DNA of 64,000 nt from Clostridia bacterium (GTDB lineage Bacteria > Bacillota > Clostridia > Christensenellales > Borkfalkiaceae), in assembly GCA_017536205.1 (NCBI GenBank), contig JAFXHX010000003.1:1-64000 (forward strand). The letters are read 5' to 3'. Under the pieces are notes generated by a model that did no database searches, was not told where the DNA came from, and saw only the letters and a list, made by a program, of their open reading frames with translations. Positions 49,341 to 58,431 of the stretch are shown here, piece by piece. Each line of letters opens with the position of its first letter. Position 1 is the first letter of the stretch. Position numbers and translations under genes: made by a program.

Positions 49341-50564
49341 ATGAAAAATAACAAACTCATTTTAATAGTAGCGCTTACCCTTGCGCTTGCTTTTATAGGC
49401 TTTGCAAGCCCCGTTAAAGCATTTGCCGATACCGTTTACGAAAACGAATATCAGCAGGCATTTTTTGAAAATTACGAGAGCGTTTGTCAAGTAAACGTTG
49501 CAGGTGGATACAGCGCCACTAACGCATTACAATACTATCAAGCGTCTGGTAACGGCTTACAAGGTGGCGAGCAAGCCGAAGCGTTAAGCGAAGGGTTTTT
49601 AACTACTTATAGAAACGAGTACGAAGTTTTAATGGTTGCTTATAAAAACGTTTGCAAGTATATGCTTGATAATTCGTTTAATTTAAGCGATTACGCTCCT
49701 ACCGAAAACGGCGTGGTGCTTGTAAATACGAAGTTACAAGAAGCCAAAACTGCAATTTCACAAGCAACTTGCAAACAAGAAGTCGACGTTGCTTGTCAAA
49801 CGTTTATTGACTTTATTTCGGGTGGCACTGCAGTTAAAAACAATAACGTTTTAGTTACTGAAGAAGGTGCGTCTATAACGGCAAGCGTTGCAACTACCGC
49901 TAAAGTTTTTTCGCCGGACGACGTTTTGTCTGTTAAAAAGTTTGCAGATTCGGTAATTACCAAAAACTTAAAACTTGCGCTTTTAGATAGCACCGAACTT
50001 ACCGTTAACGAAGGTGGCGTTGCTTACTATTTTAGCGTTAAGTGGTTAAGAAACGGCGTTATCGTTGAAGATAGGGCTGATTTAGCAGTTACCTTTACCG
50101 TTTCCCTTGAAGATATGGGCTTAACCGTAGAAAACGGTGCACCGGTTCAAATTGCAAGGTATTTAGGAAACGGCAACGTTGCCTTTACTAGCGCGACCGT
50201 AGATGGTGGCAACCTTATTTTCTCGCTTACGGGTTTTGGTGGCGATATCGAAAGTAAATACGACCTTGACTTTGCAGTGGTCCTTGAAGGTTACGCGCTT
50301 GAAAGCAGGGGTTTCGTTTACGATAACTGGCAAACTATTTTAATAGTACTTGCAGGCATCGTGGTTATTTACTTAATTTCTAAAATGGTAAAAACTGCAA
50401 AGAAAGGCAAGATGAAAAAAGAGTTTAAAGCCTTTAAAAAAGAAAGAAAACTTAAAAAGAAACAAGCAAAGCAAGAAAAAAAGGCTAAACAAGAAGAAAA
50501 AGAAGTAAGAAAGGTAAAACCGCAGGGTGGCTCGAACAAAGTAACCCCCGCGTCTAAAAAATAA
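49341..50564 (+). CDS. Exported type-I membrane protein with lysine-rich cytosolic tail, unknown function
   Basis: 407-aa protein. Signal peptide (about 1-30, A-F-A-D cleavage), extracellular domain (about 31-330), one membrane helix (about 330-350) and a ~55-residue Lys-rich tail predicted inside the cell. No family recognised. Start set at the ATG after CGGGGG; an upstream in-frame start is weaker. It is 13 nt before the next gene and shares its promoter. Confidence 0.7.
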   Translation: MKNNKLILIVALTLALAFIGFASPVKAFADTVYENEYQQAFFENYESVCQVNVAGGYSATNALQYYQASGNGLQGGEQAEALSEGFLTTYRNEYEVLMVAYKNVCKYMLDNSFNLSDYAPTENGVVLVNTKLQEAKTAISQATCKQEVDVACQTFIDFISGGTAVKNNNVLVTEEGASITASVATTAKVFSPDDVLSVKKFADSVITKNLKLALLDSTELTVNEGGVAYYFSVKWLRNGVIVEDRADLAVTFTVSLEDMGLTVENGAPVQIARYLGNGNVAFTSATVDGGNLIFSLTGFGGDIESKYDLDFAVVLEGYALESRGFVYDNWQTILIVLAGIVVIYLISKMVKTAKKGKMKKEFKAFKKERKLKKKQAKQEKKAKQEEKEVRKVKPQGGSNKVTPASKK

Positions 50565-50577
50565 TAAAAGGTGAGTT

Positions 50578-52011
50578 ATGGATAAAATTATAGAGTTTTT
50601 TGTTGGTATATACGAAAATCATATTGCTCCTTTCGTATACGACATTTTTCCGGGTTTATACGGAAGTGAATGGATAGTTCTTTTAGTGTTAGGCATTGTA
50701 ATATTACTTATTATTACTTTAATAGTTGCCGCAAACACCGGTAAGAAAATTATATTTATTGCCGAAGGTAAACGCTACGCTAAAACCAAATCGAAAAAGA
50801 ACAAACCCATTAAGTTCCCCATTGACCCTGAAATGGACGGTTATGTTTTCGAAGGTTGGTTTAAAGATAAAAAGTTTAAAGTTCCCTACACCAAAACGGT
50901 GGTTAACAAAAAAACTAACCTTAACACCGTTAAACTTTACGCAAAGTTTACTAAAATAGCAGAAGATGCTCCCGTTGCTGATAAAGACGCAATAGATATT
51001 CCTAGCGCAGATACTGCTCCTGCTACTACTGCTCCTGCTACCGAAACGCCTGCTACCACTCCCGTTGTTGATAGCAAAAAGGCTAAATTAGAAGCAAAGA
51101 AAGCAGAAAAAGAAGCAAAGAAAGCAGAAAAGAAGAATAAAAAACTTGCTCCTGTCGTTGTAAGTAAAGAAGAAGCAAAAGAAATTGATATTCCTGCTGA
51201 AGTTGCAGTTCCCGCTGAACCTGCTGTTGAAGAAAACGAAGGCCTTGGCAAGTATTACGACAATTTAAGGTACGCAATGCTCGGCTATGAAAGGGCTTCG
51301 CAATTTAAGAAACTCGGCGTTCAAAGAAAGCAAGTAGTTGCTCAAATGTTCGAAGGTAACGACGCCGTTAACCTTTACCTTGCTATCGACCCCGAACTTA
51401 TGAAAGTTAAAGGTCATAACGTTGAAAAGTTCGATAGACCGGAGTTTGCAGTTGCTCCTTGTAGAAAGGTTGTAAAAACCGAGCAAGACTATGAAGAAGC
51501 GCTTGCCCTTATTAAAGACGCAATGCTTATTAACAACCTTGTTAAGAGCGATACCGTTTTTGCTAAACCTGTAAAGAGTGACGAGCAAACTAGAAAATCG
51601 GGCTTTGCGTTCTTCGTTAAAAACGAAACCGTTGCAACTACTTCGGCAGATTATTACAGGCTTTTAAGAGCAGTTGTATTAAGTTACAAACCTGAAGATA
51701 GTTCAAAAATAGCCGATGAAATTAACGGCAAAATGATTCTTAAAATCTTTAAGAAAGACGAAACTATTAACATTTACCTAGCGCTTAACCCTGAAGCAGA
51801 AGGGCTTACCAACGTTGGTTACGATAAAAACTTTGCAGATACTCCTGCAATGTTCGAAGTTAAAGAAAGTGCCGACTGCAAGCGTGCAAACGAACTTATT
51901 GAAAAACTTATGTTCACCTACGGTATGGTTAAAAACCCCGAAAGCGTTGAAATATCTCTTGAAGACGCTATTGACAAAAACTGTGGCTTTGGTTACAGAA
52001 TTAAGAAGTAA
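50578..52011 (+). CDS. Membrane-anchored protein with Flg_new-like motif and duplicated C-terminal domain, unknown function
   Basis: 477-aa protein. One membrane helix near 32-55 is followed by Lys-rich sequence, which by the positive-inside rule puts the rest in the cytosol. Residues ~62-120 contain F-E-G-W-F-K-D, an InlB/Flg_new-like beta repeat normally found outside cells. An Ala/Pro/Thr linker and a Lys/Ala/Glu helix (~160-200) precede two similar ~100-residue domains (about 222-325 and 358-460), each with Y-Y-x-L-R, N-x-Y-L-A-x-(D/N)-P and a final helix. Partner of the preceding gene. No family name recognised. Confidence 0.7.
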   Translation: MDKIIEFFVGIYENHIAPFVYDIFPGLYGSEWIVLLVLGIVILLIITLIVAANTGKKIIFIAEGKRYAKTKSKKNKPIKFPIDPEMDGYVFEGWFKDKKFKVPYTKTVVNKKTNLNTVKLYAKFTKIAEDAPVADKDAIDIPSADTAPATTAPATETPATTPVVDSKKAKLEAKKAEKEAKKAEKKNKKLAPVVVSKEEAKEIDIPAEVAVPAEPAVEENEGLGKYYDNLRYAMLGYERASQFKKLGVQRKQVVAQMFEGNDAVNLYLAIDPELMKVKGHNVEKFDRPEFAVAPCRKVVKTEQDYEEALALIKDAMLINNLVKSDTVFAKPVKSDEQTRKSGFAFFVKNETVATTSADYYRLLRAVVLSYKPEDSSKIADEINGKMILKIFKKDETINIYLALNPEAEGLTNVGYDKNFADTPAMFEVKESADCKRANELIEKLMFTYGMVKNPESVEISLEDAIDKNCGFGYRIKK

Positions 52012-52015
52012 TATT

Positions 52016-52050
52016 AAAGACGTGAAGCGCAAAAACGCTTTACGTCTTTT
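52016..52050 (+). terminator. Rho-independent terminator
   Basis: AAAGACGT-GAAGCG pairs with CGCTT-ACGTCTTT, one of the longest stems in the window, followed by T residues. Confidence 0.85.
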
Positions 52051-52077
52051 GAAAGTTTATAGTAAAAGGAAGTAATT

Positions 52078-52545
52078 ATGAAAGAAATTATACTTACCCC
52101 GCAAGGTAAAAAAGAACTTGAACAAAGACTTAACGTGCTTAAAAACGAACTTATTCCCCAAGTAGTTGAAAGAATAAAGTTCGCTAAAGAACAAGGCGAT
52201 TTAAGCGAAAACGCAGAATATCACGCAGCGCGTGAAGAACAAGGTCACTTAGAATCGGAAAAGGTTGAAATCGAAGCAAAATTAAAAGTTTGCAAAGTCG
52301 TTACCGCTACGAAAGGTGACGTTGTTGGCATAGGTGCAACCGTTTCTTATCTCGACGTTGAAGAGGGCGAAGAATACACCTTTGAAATAGTTGGTACTAC
52401 CGAAGCAAACCTTGCTAAAAACAAAATATCTAACGTTTCACCCGTAGGTCAAGCAATGATGGGCAAAAAAGTTGGCGATACTTGCGTTGTAGTTGCTCCC
52501 AAGGGTGGCAGTTACGAAATTAAAATTACTGCGCTTAAATACTAA
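52078..52545 (+). CDS. greA: Transcription elongation factor GreA
   Basis: 155-aa factor that rescues backtracked RNA polymerase by stimulating transcript cleavage. N-terminal coiled coil (about 1-75) with the acidic tip D-L-S-E-N-A-E-Y near 41-48, then the C-terminal FKBP-like domain. Ribosome site AAAGGAAG. Leads the greA-to-ricT run; the gap to the next gene is 2 nt. Confidence 0.97.
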   Translation: MKEIILTPQGKKELEQRLNVLKNELIPQVVERIKFAKEQGDLSENAEYHAAREEQGHLESEKVEIEAKLKVCKVVTATKGDVVGIGATVSYLDVEEGEEYTFEIVGTTEANLAKNKISNVSPVGQAMMGKKVGDTCVVVAPKGGSYEIKITALKY

Positions 52546-52547
52546 TA

Positions 52548-53462
52548 ATGAAAATTAAAATAACCAAGGAAAAACTTAATACCTTCTTTACCTACGAAAC
52601 GGTTAAAATGGTAGCCGTTTGCGTTGCGTTATGCTTTGCTATTTTCCTTGTTTTCAACGCCTTTACCACAAGGCCTTCTTACGGTCAAGAAATAGTTATT
52701 CTTTACGAGAGAGATTTGGTTGCAGGTAAAGACGTTGACAAAGTTTTGTCGTCACTTACAACTAAACCCGAAAACGATGAAGAAAAAACCACCTTTTCTT
52801 ATGAAGTTTTGCGCGTTTCTAAAACTGAGTTAAACGAGAGTGATTACAATATCGAATATATGCTTAAACGCGTATATACCGAACTTTACGAAGACGATAT
52901 AATGTTCCTTACGGAAGACGTTTACAAGTCTTATATATCAGAGGGTTTTGCAACCGATATAATAGTTTATCTTGAAGATGCTATATCGTTTTTTAAAGAA
53001 AAAGGGCTATGCAATCAAGAGGGTGTTTTTTCTAAAAGCGCAGTAGATAGTTATTTTTACCAAACAAGGGGTAAGGACAAGCGCTTTAAAACGGCACAGC
53101 AAAAAGAGCAGGGCGCAAATTACGAATACGAGCGCGTAACTTCTATTTATAAATACGCAAAGGCGTTACTTAACGTTTTTGAATTGCACCCAGAACTTTT
53201 AACCGAAACGACTTTTGATTACTACGGTCAAACCTTTACGGGTAAGTACGCAATAGAATTATCTTCACTCGTTGGAAACGGTGAAAATAAACCCGAAAAC
53301 CTATTTTCGCGCGCCGTTATGAACGAAACCGAAATTGAATACACTGCGCAAGGCGTTTACCTTGTGCTTGGAGAAAATAAAGAACAAACGGGCGATTTGT
53401 ATTACGAGAGCGTTACGTTTTTATACGAAATCGTAAACAGATACACACCGTATCTCAACTAA
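52548..53462 (+). CDS. Single-pass membrane protein of unknown function
   Basis: 304-aa protein with a short cytosolic N-terminus, one membrane helix (about 20-40) and a charged, mostly helical exterior domain. No family recognised. It sits between greA and tmk with gaps of 2 nt each, so it is expressed with them. The weak ribosome site (no clear GGAG) suggests coupling to greA. Confidence 0.65.
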   Translation: MKIKITKEKLNTFFTYETVKMVAVCVALCFAIFLVFNAFTTRPSYGQEIVILYERDLVAGKDVDKVLSSLTTKPENDEEKTTFSYEVLRVSKTELNESDYNIEYMLKRVYTELYEDDIMFLTEDVYKSYISEGFATDIIVYLEDAISFFKEKGLCNQEGVFSKSAVDSYFYQTRGKDKRFKTAQQKEQGANYEYERVTSIYKYAKALLNVFELHPELLTETTFDYYGQTFTGKYAIELSSLVGNGENKPENLFSRAVMNETEIEYTAQGVYLVLGENKEQTGDLYYESVTFLYEIVNRYTPYLN

Positions 53463-53464
53463 TT

Positions 53465-54085
53465 ATGAGCAAGTTTATTACTTTTGAAGGCTGTGAAGGC
53501 AGTGGGAAATCAACCCAAGTTGCGCTTTTTAAAGAATATCTTGAAAAGAAAGGCGCAAAATATATATTTTTAAGAGAGCCCGGTGGAACGGACATTTCCG
53601 AGAAAATTAGAAACGTTATTTTAGACGTTTCTAACAGCGAAATGACCGACGAGACCGAGGCACTTTTATACGCTAGCGCAAGGGCTCAACTTATATCGCA
53701 AAAAATACTTCCTTCGCTTAAAAACGGAACGCTAGTTTTTTGCGATAGGTATATAGATTCTTCTTTTGCTTACCAGTCGTACGCAAGGGGTTTAGGGCTT
53801 GAATTCGTTAAAAAAATCAACTCTTACGCAATAGAAAATTGCATGCCCGATTACACCGTGTTTTTAAACATTTCGCCAACCGAAGCGTTTAAGCGCAAAG
53901 GTGGGGTTGATAAAGACGATAGGCTTGAATTATCAGGCGCCGATTTTCACGAAAAGGTTTATAGTGGTTACCTTGCCCTTGCTAAAGAAAACCCCGATAG
54001 GTTTATTATGATAGACTGCTCGGGTAGCAAATGGCAAACGCACGAAAAAATAGTTAAAGAACTCGAAAAGAGGGGAGTTTTATAA
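53465..54085 (+). CDS. tmk: Thymidylate kinase
   Basis: 206-aa dTMP kinase making dTDP. P-loop G-C-E-G-S-G-K-S-T (9-17), the D-R-Y motif near 93-95, and the lid region near 140-150. Normal length. The tmk-holB-ricT order is conserved in Firmicutes; here the small yaaQ/yaaR genes are absent. Confidence 0.97.
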   Translation: MSKFITFEGCEGSGKSTQVALFKEYLEKKGAKYIFLREPGGTDISEKIRNVILDVSNSEMTDETEALLYASARAQLISQKILPSLKNGTLVFCDRYIDSSFAYQSYARGLGLEFVKKINSYAIENCMPDYTVFLNISPTEAFKRKGGVDKDDRLELSGADFHEKVYSGYLALAKENPDRFIMIDCSGSKWQTHEKIVKELEKRGVL

Positions 54086-54088
54086 TTT

Positions 54089-55054
54089 ATGAACGGCTTT
54101 TCGCTACTTAAAAATACAAACGCCTATAAGGTTTTTTCGCTAGACGTTAGTAGGGGTACGGCATCGCACGCCTATTTAATCGTTTGTGAAGACGAGTTAA
54201 ACCTTGAAAACTACTTAAAGGCGTTTGCAAAAAGGCTTTTGTGTAGCGAGAGCGAGCCGTGTGGCGTTTGCAGAAACTGCACGCTAATAGAATCAAAAAC
54301 TCATACCGACGTTGTTTTTTACCCAACGGGTAAAAAAATATTAGTTGCCGACGTTGACGATTTAGTTAAAAAATCGGCGTATAAACCACTTGAATGCGAT
54401 AAAAAAGTTTTTATTTTAAACGGCGTTTCTAATATGCTCCCACAAGCGCAAAACAAACTTCTAAAAACGCTTGAAGAGCCACCTAAAAACACCTATTTAC
54501 TTCTTGGCGCAACTTCAACTTACACCGTTTTATCAACCGTGTTATCGCGCTGTAAAAGGCTAGATATTCCATCATTTAAAGAAGAAGATATAGTAAAAGC
54601 GCTTGAAGGCGAGTGTTTAGATAGGCAAAAACTTTTATCGGCGGTAAGGTTGTCGGGTGGAAAACTCGGCGAAGCAAGAGAGCGCTATGAAAGCGGTGCG
54701 GGCGCACTTGCAGAAGAACTTGCAATAAAAACGTTTATCGAAGTAACTTCTAGTAGAGACGTTGCACGTTTTTCAGGTAAAGTTACGAAAGAACTTTTAA
54801 AAGATTACATATCGTCGCTTGCAAGGCTAACGGGGCTTGCATTAAGGCTTCAAGACCACTTTGAAAGTGGTGACGGTGCATTTTACGAAACGGCTTTAAA
54901 CCTTTCTAAAACGCTTAATAAGGGTGCGCTAATACACGCGTCAGACGCCGTTAGAAAAGCCGAGAAAGACGTTTACTTTAATGCTACTGCTACCGCCGTT
55001 GTAGACGGGGTTGTGTTTAGCATTTTGGAGGGAAAACATAAATGGTTAAAATAG
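54089..55054 (+). CDS. holB: DNA polymerase III delta-prime subunit
   Basis: 321-aa clamp-loader subunit. Zinc-binding C-x-x-C-x-x-C near 66-72, the AAA+ fold with degenerate Walker A as normal for delta-prime, and the S-R-C arginine-finger motif near 163-165. It overlaps ricT by 13 nt. Confidence 0.93.
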   Translation: MNGFSLLKNTNAYKVFSLDVSRGTASHAYLIVCEDELNLENYLKAFAKRLLCSESEPCGVCRNCTLIESKTHTDVVFYPTGKKILVADVDDLVKKSAYKPLECDKKVFILNGVSNMLPQAQNKLLKTLEEPPKNTYLLLGATSTYTVLSTVLSRCKRLDIPSFKEEDIVKALEGECLDRQKLLSAVRLSGGKLGEARERYESGAGALAEELAIKTFIEVTSSRDVARFSGKVTKELLKDYISSLARLTGLALRLQDHFESGDGAFYETALNLSKTLNKGALIHASDAVRKAEKDVYFNATATAVVDGVVFSILEGKHKWLK

Positions 55055-55899
55055 TAGGAGTAAAGTTTTTAAACTCCTGTAAAGTATATTACTTCGACCC
55101 GCAAGGCGAAGAGTATAGTTTTGGCGAAGGCGTTATAGTCGATACCGCAAGGGGTACCGAATACGGCGTTGTTCAGGTTGCAACTAAAGAAGTGAGCGAA
55201 AGCGAAATAGTTCAACCGTTAAAACCCGTAACCCGTCGCGCAACTCAAAAAGAAATAGAAAAAATCAAAGAAAACGAGAAAAAAGTGCCTTGGGTTATTG
55301 AAACTTCTAAAAAAGAAGTTGAAAAACTCGGGCTTAATATGAAAATTACTGGCGCAGAGTACGTTTTCGACGGCTCGAAGATTTTAATTTATTTTACTGC
55401 GCCTGAAAGGGTAGACTTTCGCGACCTTATAAAAGCGTTAGTTCCCATACTTCACCACAGAATAGAACTTCACCAAATAGGCTCGCGCGACGAAACCAAA
55501 CTTCTTGGTGGTATTGCTCCGTGTGGTAGGGTATGTTGCTGTAAAAGTTTTTTACCCGACTTTAAAACGGTTACTATAAAAATGGCAAAAAACCAAGGCT
55601 TATCGCTTAATCCAAGCAAAATAAGCGGGCTTTGCGGAAGGCTTATGTGTTGTTTAGAATACGAAAACGAGCCGTACGCCGAAGCGTATAAAAAAATGCC
55701 TAAACTAGGCAGTGAAGTTATTACGCCAGACGGTAAGGCAACCGTTATAGGCAACAATATGCTTAAAATGCTGGTTAAAACCAAAATGTCGCTTAAAGAC
55801 GGAACTTTATCGTATAACGAATATCCGTTAGAAGCCGTTAAGTTTACCAAAAAGGGCGAACAACCCAAAGACGATGACGGTGAAGACGATAAAAATTAA
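55042..55899 (+). CDS. ricT: RicT (YaaT), PSP1-domain regulator
   Basis: 285-aa protein of the PSP1/RicT family. The Cys set C-G-R-V-C-C-C near 155-161 and C-G-R-L-M-C-C near 196-202 bind iron-sulfur clusters in the RicAFT complex, which in B. subtilis tunes RNase Y and the Spo0A phosphorelay. The ricA and ricF genes are not in this window. C-terminal tail is acidic. Conserved position after holB. Confidence 0.93.
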   Translation: MVKIVGVKFLNSCKVYYFDPQGEEYSFGEGVIVDTARGTEYGVVQVATKEVSESEIVQPLKPVTRRATQKEIEKIKENEKKVPWVIETSKKEVEKLGLNMKITGAEYVFDGSKILIYFTAPERVDFRDLIKALVPILHHRIELHQIGSRDETKLLGGIAPCGRVCCCKSFLPDFKTVTIKMAKNQGLSLNPSKISGLCGRLMCCLEYENEPYAEAYKKMPKLGSEVITPDGKATVIGNNMLKMLVKTKMSLKDGTLSYNEYPLEAVKFTKKGEQPKDDDGEDDKN

Positions 55900-55908
55900 A
55901 AAAAACAC

Positions 55909-55937
55909 TATACAAAAACGTAAAAGTGTGATACAAT
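55909..55937 (+). promoter_or_regulatory. Promoter of the ferredoxin gene
   Basis: TATACA, 17-bp spacer, TACAAT, then AAAGGAGA and the ATG at 55976. Confidence 0.5.
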
Positions 55938-55975
55938 ACTAATATCTTTAATAAAATATTTAAAGGAGAAACGTT

Positions 55976-56149
55976 ATGGCATACATTATTAACGACGAAT
56001 GCATCTCTTGTGGTGCTTGCGCAGAAGCTTGCCCCGTTCAAGCAATTAAAGAAGGCGAAACTACTTACGAAATTGATAAAGAAACTTGTATTTCTTGCGG
56101 TGCTTGCGCAGACACTTGTCCCGTAGGTGCTCCCGTTGAAGAAGAATAA
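55976..56149 (+). CDS. 2[4Fe-4S] clostridial-type ferredoxin
   Basis: 57-aa ferredoxin. Two C-x2-C-x2-C-x3-C-P motifs: C9, C12, C15, C19 and C38, C41, C44, C48. Low-potential electron carrier in the cytosol and likely partner of NfnAB, NrdG and other radical SAM enzymes. Strong ribosome site AAAGGAGA and its own promoter and terminator suggest high, independent expression. It occupies the place where B. subtilis has yabA. Confidence 0.96.
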   Translation: MAYIINDECISCGACAEACPVQAIKEGETTYEIDKETCISCGACADTCPVGAPVEEE

Positions 56150-56175
56150 AAAGGTGGCATAAAGCCACTTTTTTT
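56150..56175 (+). terminator. Rho-independent terminator of the ferredoxin gene
   Basis: AAGGTGGC/GCCACTT stem with ATAAA loop and T-run. Confidence 0.85.
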
Positions 56176-56186
56176 ATAGGAGAATT

Positions 56187-56858
56187 ATGCTTGTTTTAGA
56201 AGAACTTGGCTTGCTTGGTTTAAAGATTTACCAAGACGATGAACTTTACCGTTTCACGAGCGATGCAGTCGTGCTAACAAAGTTTGCATCAAATAAAAAA
56301 GGCGACGTCGTCGCCGATTTTTGCAGTGGCTCGGGTATAGTTGGTATGCATTACTATGCGCTTAACCCAAAGGTAAAGTCGGTTGACCTTATAGAGATTC
56401 AGCCTGAACTAGCAAGGTTATCTGAAAAATCGGTTGAACTTAATAATCTACAAGAAAAGTTCACCATTATAAACAAGCCTATTCAAGAACTACCTAGCGA
56501 ATATAACAATAAATATTCGCTAATACTTTGCAACCCGCCGTATAAAAAAGCGGGCAGTGGCGAAGTTAATTTAAACGATAAAATTGCAATGTGTAGGCAC
56601 GAAGTTACCGTTACTCAAAAAGAAATAATTTCTATTGCATATAAAAAGTTAAAGCACGGTGGAAGGCTTTGTATGTGCCAAAAAATAGAAAGGTTTTTAG
56701 AGCTTATTAGCGATATGCAAAGCGCTAATTTAACACCTTCTAGAATTCAAATGGTAACGGGTAAAACGGGTGGAGAGCCCTATCTTGTTATGGTTGAAGG
56801 CGTAAAAGGCGTTAAGCCACAACTTAAAGTGCTTGCAAATTACGTTAACGGGGTGTAA
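56187..56858 (+). CDS. trmN6: tRNA1(Val) A37 N6-methyltransferase-like (YabB/TrmN6)
   Basis: 223-aa SAM-dependent N6-adenine methyltransferase. SAM site D-F-C-S-G-S-G near 46-52 and catalytic N-P-P-Y near 114-117. The YabB/TrmN6 family modifies A37 of tRNA; exact tRNA target is inferred. Overlap-free but only 1 nt before rsmI, as in the B. subtilis yabB-yabC region. Confidence 0.9.
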   Translation: MLVLEELGLLGLKIYQDDELYRFTSDAVVLTKFASNKKGDVVADFCSGSGIVGMHYYALNPKVKSVDLIEIQPELARLSEKSVELNNLQEKFTIINKPIQELPSEYNNKYSLILCNPPYKKAGSGEVNLNDKIAMCRHEVTVTQKEIISIAYKKLKHGGRLCMCQKIERFLELISDMQSANLTPSRIQMVTGKTGGEPYLVMVEGVKGVKPQLKVLANYVNGV

Positions 56859-56859
56859 T

Positions 56860-57663
56860 ATGCTTTATTTCGTATCAACGCCGATAGGCAATTTAAAAGA
56901 TATATCTTATAGGGCAATAGAAACGCTTAACGAAGTTGACGTTATTGCGTGTGAAGATACTAGGCACTCTTTAAAACTACTAGACCACTACGGCATTAAA
57001 AAACAACTTATATCTTACCATAAGTTTAATGAAAAAGAACGTGCCGAAGAACTTATTAGTCTTTTAAATGATGGCAAAAAGGTGGCGGTTATAAGCGACG
57101 CAGGCTCGCCCGTTATTAGCGACCCTGGCAACGTTTTAACTTCTATTTTAAGGGAAAGGGGTATTGATTACACGGTAATTCCCGGTGCAACGGCGTTCGT
57201 TCCCGCGCTAATACTTTCGGGGCTTAACGCATCTCGCTTTACCTTTATAGGCTTTTTACCCGATAAGCAAAAAGACTGTGAAAAACTTTTGCAAAGTTAT
57301 AAAAGCGCAACTGAAACGCTTATTTTCTATTCTGCCCCGCACGACGTTAACAGGCATTTAAAATGGCTTTATTTAGCGTTTGGAGATAGAAAAGTAGTTG
57401 CCGTAAAAGAAATAACTAAACTACACGAAACCGTTTATTCAATGAGTTTATCTAGCGCCGAAATTATAGAGCCCAAAGGCGAATTCGTTATTTTAGTTGA
57501 AGGCGCAACCGAAACTAACGAAAAAGGCTTTGCCCTTACCGAAAAAGAGCATATCGACCTTTACGTTTCAAGGGGAATGACTAAAAAAGAAGCAATAAAA
57601 CAGGTTGCAAAAGAGCGTGGCGTTTCAAAAAACTCGCTATATAAATACACCGTAGAAGATTAA
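56860..57663 (+). CDS. rsmI: 16S rRNA (cytidine1402-2'-O)-methyltransferase
   Basis: 267-aa SAM-dependent tetrapyrrole-methylase-fold enzyme. N-terminal S-T-P-I-G-N-L-x-D-I (5-14), C-E-D-T-R-H near 34-39, S-D-A-G-S-P near 83-88 and the P-G-A-x-A motif near 115. The start was set at the ATG following trmN6; an upstream Met lies inside trmN6. Normal length. Confidence 0.96.
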   Translation: MLYFVSTPIGNLKDISYRAIETLNEVDVIACEDTRHSLKLLDHYGIKKQLISYHKFNEKERAEELISLLNDGKKVAVISDAGSPVISDPGNVLTSILRERGIDYTVIPGATAFVPALILSGLNASRFTFIGFLPDKQKDCEKLLQSYKSATETLIFYSAPHDVNRHLKWLYLAFGDRKVVAVKEITKLHETVYSMSLSSAEIIEPKGEFVILVEGATETNEKGFALTEKEHIDLYVSRGMTKKEAIKQVAKERGVSKNSLYKYTVED

Positions 57664-57693
57664 AAAAGAGTGCTTTATAAAGCACTCTTTTTA
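57663..57693. terminator. Bidirectional terminator
   Basis: AAAAAGAGTGCTT/AAGCACTCTTTTT stem between convergent rsmI and the DUF1461-like gene. Confidence 0.85.
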
Positions 57694-58397
57694 TATTTTT
57701 TGTTTAAAAGTATTACAAGCGTAATAAATAGCGCTGTTAATAAGCCCCAAATGCCTGCTATAATAAACACTAAATCGTTAAAGATATAGCTTATAAGGTT
57801 TACCATAACACCGCTTGAAAATTGCCAGTTCCCTTCAAATAAAAGCCTATGGAAAATTGTAAACGCAAGGTCGAAGTCGATAACGGCAAAAAGCGCAATT
57901 AAAAGCAAAAGCCCTAGTAAAACGGCAAGCGTTATAAGCGGAACTTTTCTGCAATTTAAGTAGTAGCCTTTTCTATATATAATATAAAGGACTAGCGAAA
58001 CTGCAATAATAACAAGGCAAACTGCAATAATAGTTAGCCCACCGCCAAAAACGTTTTTAACGTCTTGCATATGCGAAACTTCATCTTCTCTAAACACTTC
58101 AAGCGTTTCGCCGTTAACGGTAGGGTTAAGGTCGCTTTCTAAAAACAAGCAGTAACGCATAACGTGGCTCATAAGGGAAATAAGTTCGTCGCTCGATATG
58201 TTTTCAATATATTCTTTAGCCGAGCCCGAAAGCCTATAACTTTGGTTTTGAACTTTAGTTAAAACGCCGTATTTTTCAAACTGCCACTTGTAAAACGACG
58301 GCGACGTTGCAGGGACTACTATAGCAATTAGCCCAAACGTTAAAAATAATGAAATTGTAAATAGCGCAGTTAAGGCGCAAGATAAAAACTTTTTCAT
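57675..58397 (-). CDS. TIGR01906/DUF1461-like integral membrane protein
   Basis: 240-aa protein with four or five hydrophobic segments and a luminal/exterior loop after the first, matching the TIGR01906 family of unknown function. The start was set at 58397, because a longer in-frame Met lies upstream of the terminator of the neighbouring gene. Weak ribosome site AAAGAAAA. Function unknown. Confidence 0.75.
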   Translation of the reverse strand: MKKFLSCALTALFTISLFLTFGLIAIVVPATSPSFYKWQFEKYGVLTKVQNQSYRLSGSAKEYIENISSDELISLMSHVMRYCLFLESDLNPTVNGETLEVFREDEVSHMQDVKNVFGGGLTIIAVCLVIIAVSLVLYIIYRKGYYLNCRKVPLITLAVLLGLLLLIALFAVIDFDLAFTIFHRLLFEGNWQFSSGVMVNLISYIFNDLVFIIAGIWGLLTALFITLVILLNKKYKKSAL

Positions 58398-58404
58398 ATT
58401 TTCT

Positions 58405-58430
58405 TTAAAAAGCACCCGTGGGGTGCCTTT
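58405..58430 (-). terminator. Rho-independent terminator of the zinc-ribbon membrane gene
   Basis: Reverse strand GGCACCC/GGGTGC stem and T-run. It lies between this gene and the downstream membrane gene. Confidence 0.75.
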
Positions 58431-58431
58431 A

